Below, piece by piece: positions 62,822-64,000 of a stretch of DNA of 64,000 nt. Origin of the DNA: Yimella sp. cx-51 (GTDB lineage Bacteria; Actinomycetota; Actinomycetes; Actinomycetales; Dermatophilaceae); contig NZ_CP072113.1 in NCBI RefSeq assembly GCF_017654605.1, positions 1,302,001 through 1,366,000 on the forward strand, read 5' to 3'. Position numbers and translations under genes: made by a program. Positions within the stretch are counted from its first letter, which is position 1, and each line of letters begins with the position of its first letter. A model generated the notes under the pieces. It worked only from the letters and a program-made list of their open reading frames with translations. It was not told the DNA's origin and made no database searches.

Positions 62822-63805
62822 GTGCTGATCTACCTTCTGCGGCGAGTTCTACTGGGACTCAGCGTGATCATCGCCGCGATCATCGCGACGTTCGTCTTGT
62901 TCTATCTGGGACCGAACGATCCTGCGGGAGCGTTGTGTGGTCGTAACTGCACCCCGGAGCGCGTTGAGCAGATCGAGACCAACTTGGGCCTCAACAAGCC
63001 GAAGACCGAGCAATTCCAGCGGTACGTCAAGGGCATCGTGGTCGGCACCAGCGAAAAGGACGGTGCGCAGGACTGTGACGCGCCCTGTCTGGGTTGGTCC
63101 TACGTGCAGAATCGGTCGGTCACCGATCGAGTGGTCGAGGCCTTCCCCGTCACTGCCTCGATTGTCGGCGGCGGCATGATCGTCTACTCATTCTTGGGCA
63201 TCAGTCTCGGGGTGCTGACCGCGCGCTATCGCGGAAGATGGCTCGACAAATCGATCGTCGGTTCCTCGCAGTTCGTCACCTCCATCCCGTACTACATCCT
63301 CGCGCTGGTCTTCTACCTGTACGCCATGAAGTTCTACGGCCTCATCCCGGAGAGCGCTTGGACGCCGCTCACCCAGAACCCATGGGCGTGGTTCACCGGT
63401 CTGCTCGGCGTATGGCTCTTCTACGGCGCCTATGTCTCTGCCGGGTACATCCGCTACATCCGTGCCGCGATGATCGACACGCAGAACCAGGACTACGTGC
63501 GTACTGCTCGTTCCAAGGGAATTTCGGAGTTCGACGTGACCGTTAAGCACGCACTGCGTGCCGCGATCGCTCCATTCCTGACCTTGCTCGGCATGGGTGT
63601 CGCCGCTGAGTTGACCGGCGCTGTCTTCACTGAACGAATCTTCAACCTCCCCGGAATGGGCAAGTTGGCGCTGGACTCGGTCAGCACCGGCGACCTCCCG
63701 ACGATCTCCGGAACGGTCATCATCGGTGCCGTGCTCATCGTGATCGCCAACATCCTGGTCGACCTGATGTACGGAGTCGTGGACCCCCGCGTGAAGCTGT
63801 CGTGA
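62822..63805 (+). CDS. ABC transporter permease, peptide/nickel type (OppB/DppB-like)
   Basis: A 327-residue permease with the standard OppB N-terminus LIYLLRRVLLGLSVIIAAII and about 6 helices. The EAA-loop is DYVRTARSKGISEFDVTVKHALRAA, and the C-terminal VFTERIFNLPGMGKLALDSV is diagnostic. The periplasmic loop after helix 1 is longer than usual and has two Cys pairs (LCGRNC, DCDAPC) that might form disulfides. The start is GTG 62822. Confidence 0.93.
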   Translation: MLIYLLRRVLLGLSVIIAAIIATFVLFYLGPNDPAGALCGRNCTPERVEQIETNLGLNKPKTEQFQRYVKGIVVGTSEKDGAQDCDAPCLGWSYVQNRSVTDRVVEAFPVTASIVGGGMIVYSFLGISLGVLTARYRGRWLDKSIVGSSQFVTSIPYYILALVFYLYAMKFYGLIPESAWTPLTQNPWAWFTGLLGVWLFYGAYVSAGYIRYIRAAMIDTQNQDYVRTARSKGISEFDVTVKHALRAAIAPFLTLLGMGVAAELTGAVFTERIFNLPGMGKLALDSVSTGDLPTISGTVIIGAVLIVIANILVDLMYGVVDPRVKLS

Positions 63806-63837
63806 GTATCCCGAACCCGACCCCGAAGGACACCAGC

Positions 63838-64000
63838 ATGAATTCGTCCACCGGCAGCACGGCCGGGGCCGCGACGCGGAGTCGTGGAGAGCGCGCGCGC
63901 AGTGGCCAGACCGTGCTGGAAGTGACCGACCTCGCGGTGCAGTTCCCGACCGCCGATGGCTTGGTCAACGCCGTCAACGGGGTGAGCTACACCGTCGAGG
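63838..64000 (+). CDS. ABC transporter ATP-binding protein (OppD/DppD-like), 5' part
   Basis: Truncated by the window edge. TVLEVTDLAVQFPTADGLVNAVNGVSY is the standard first strand and A-loop region of oligopeptide ABC ATPases. ATG 63838 has GAAGGA 7 nt upstream. GTG 63802, forming GTGA with the preceding gene, is the alternative and would add 12 residues. Walker motifs lie beyond the window. Confidence 0.82.
   Translation, partial: MNSSTGSTAGAATRSRGERARSGQTVLEVTDLAVQFPTADGLVNAVNGVSYTVE

Overview
The window is a high-GC actinobacterial chromosome segment. The evidence is GTG/GTGA gene junctions, a tRNA-less 16S-23S spacer, a long (about 3.1 kb) 23S gene, several apparently leaderless starts, and an order of housekeeping genes close to that around Mycobacterium tuberculosis Rv1641-Rv1701. 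The 16S sequence and gene content fit the order Micrococcales, possibly Dermacoccaceae; the family placement is inference.

Layout. 0-10 kb: the tail of a probable priA, an SseB-like gene, a coupled acyltransferase/patatin pair on the minus strand, a phosphotriesterase-family gene broken by an in-frame amber codon, a quinone-oxidoreductase-type dehydrogenase, lpdA, a DUF952 gene, a membrane Ser/Thr kinase with a C-terminal propeller-like region, and an MFS exporter. 10-16 kb: translation block infC (AUC start, attenuator-like leader)-rpmI-rplT-SpoU methylase-pheS-pheT. 16-25.6 kb: argCJBDFRH, translationally coupled from argB onward, then mpg and tyrS. 25.6-31.3 kb: a complete rrn operon with promoter, antitermination-like boxes, processing stems and terminator. 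31.4-47.3 kb: an R/D-rich TPR protein, an SSB-like protein, a HAD phosphatase, an H1-like Lys/Ala-rich protein, tlyA-nadK-recN-steA-steB, then three envelope genes (MraY/WecA-like, MurJ-like, GT4) and pyrG. 47.3-52.4 kb: NUDIX, an aminotransferase standing where xerD is found in M. tuberculosis, a small orphan gene, an aldo/keto reductase, and argG displaced from the arg cluster. 52.4-59.7 kb: a YchJ-like gene, aspS behind a long structured leader, two small hydrolase/kinase-like genes, a thioesterase, a GNAT and rarA. 59.8-64 kb: a peptide/nickel-type ABC importer that runs off the window.

The most notable signal is the aspS leader (about 52835-53065). It carries a T-box antiterminator architecture whose UGGC bulge fits the G73 discriminator of tRNA-Asp. 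It is followed by a chain of four alternately complementary segments, the last of which contains the aspS Shine-Dalgarno sequence. This looks like a translational tRNA-Asp-sensing riboswitch. Other points of interest are the amber-interrupted lactonase-like gene, the infC leader hairpin with a UUCG loop, a perfect 108-bp tandem duplication in the R/D-rich gene beside rrn, a terminator-like hairpin inside the rRNA spacer, and a leaderless start for argG.
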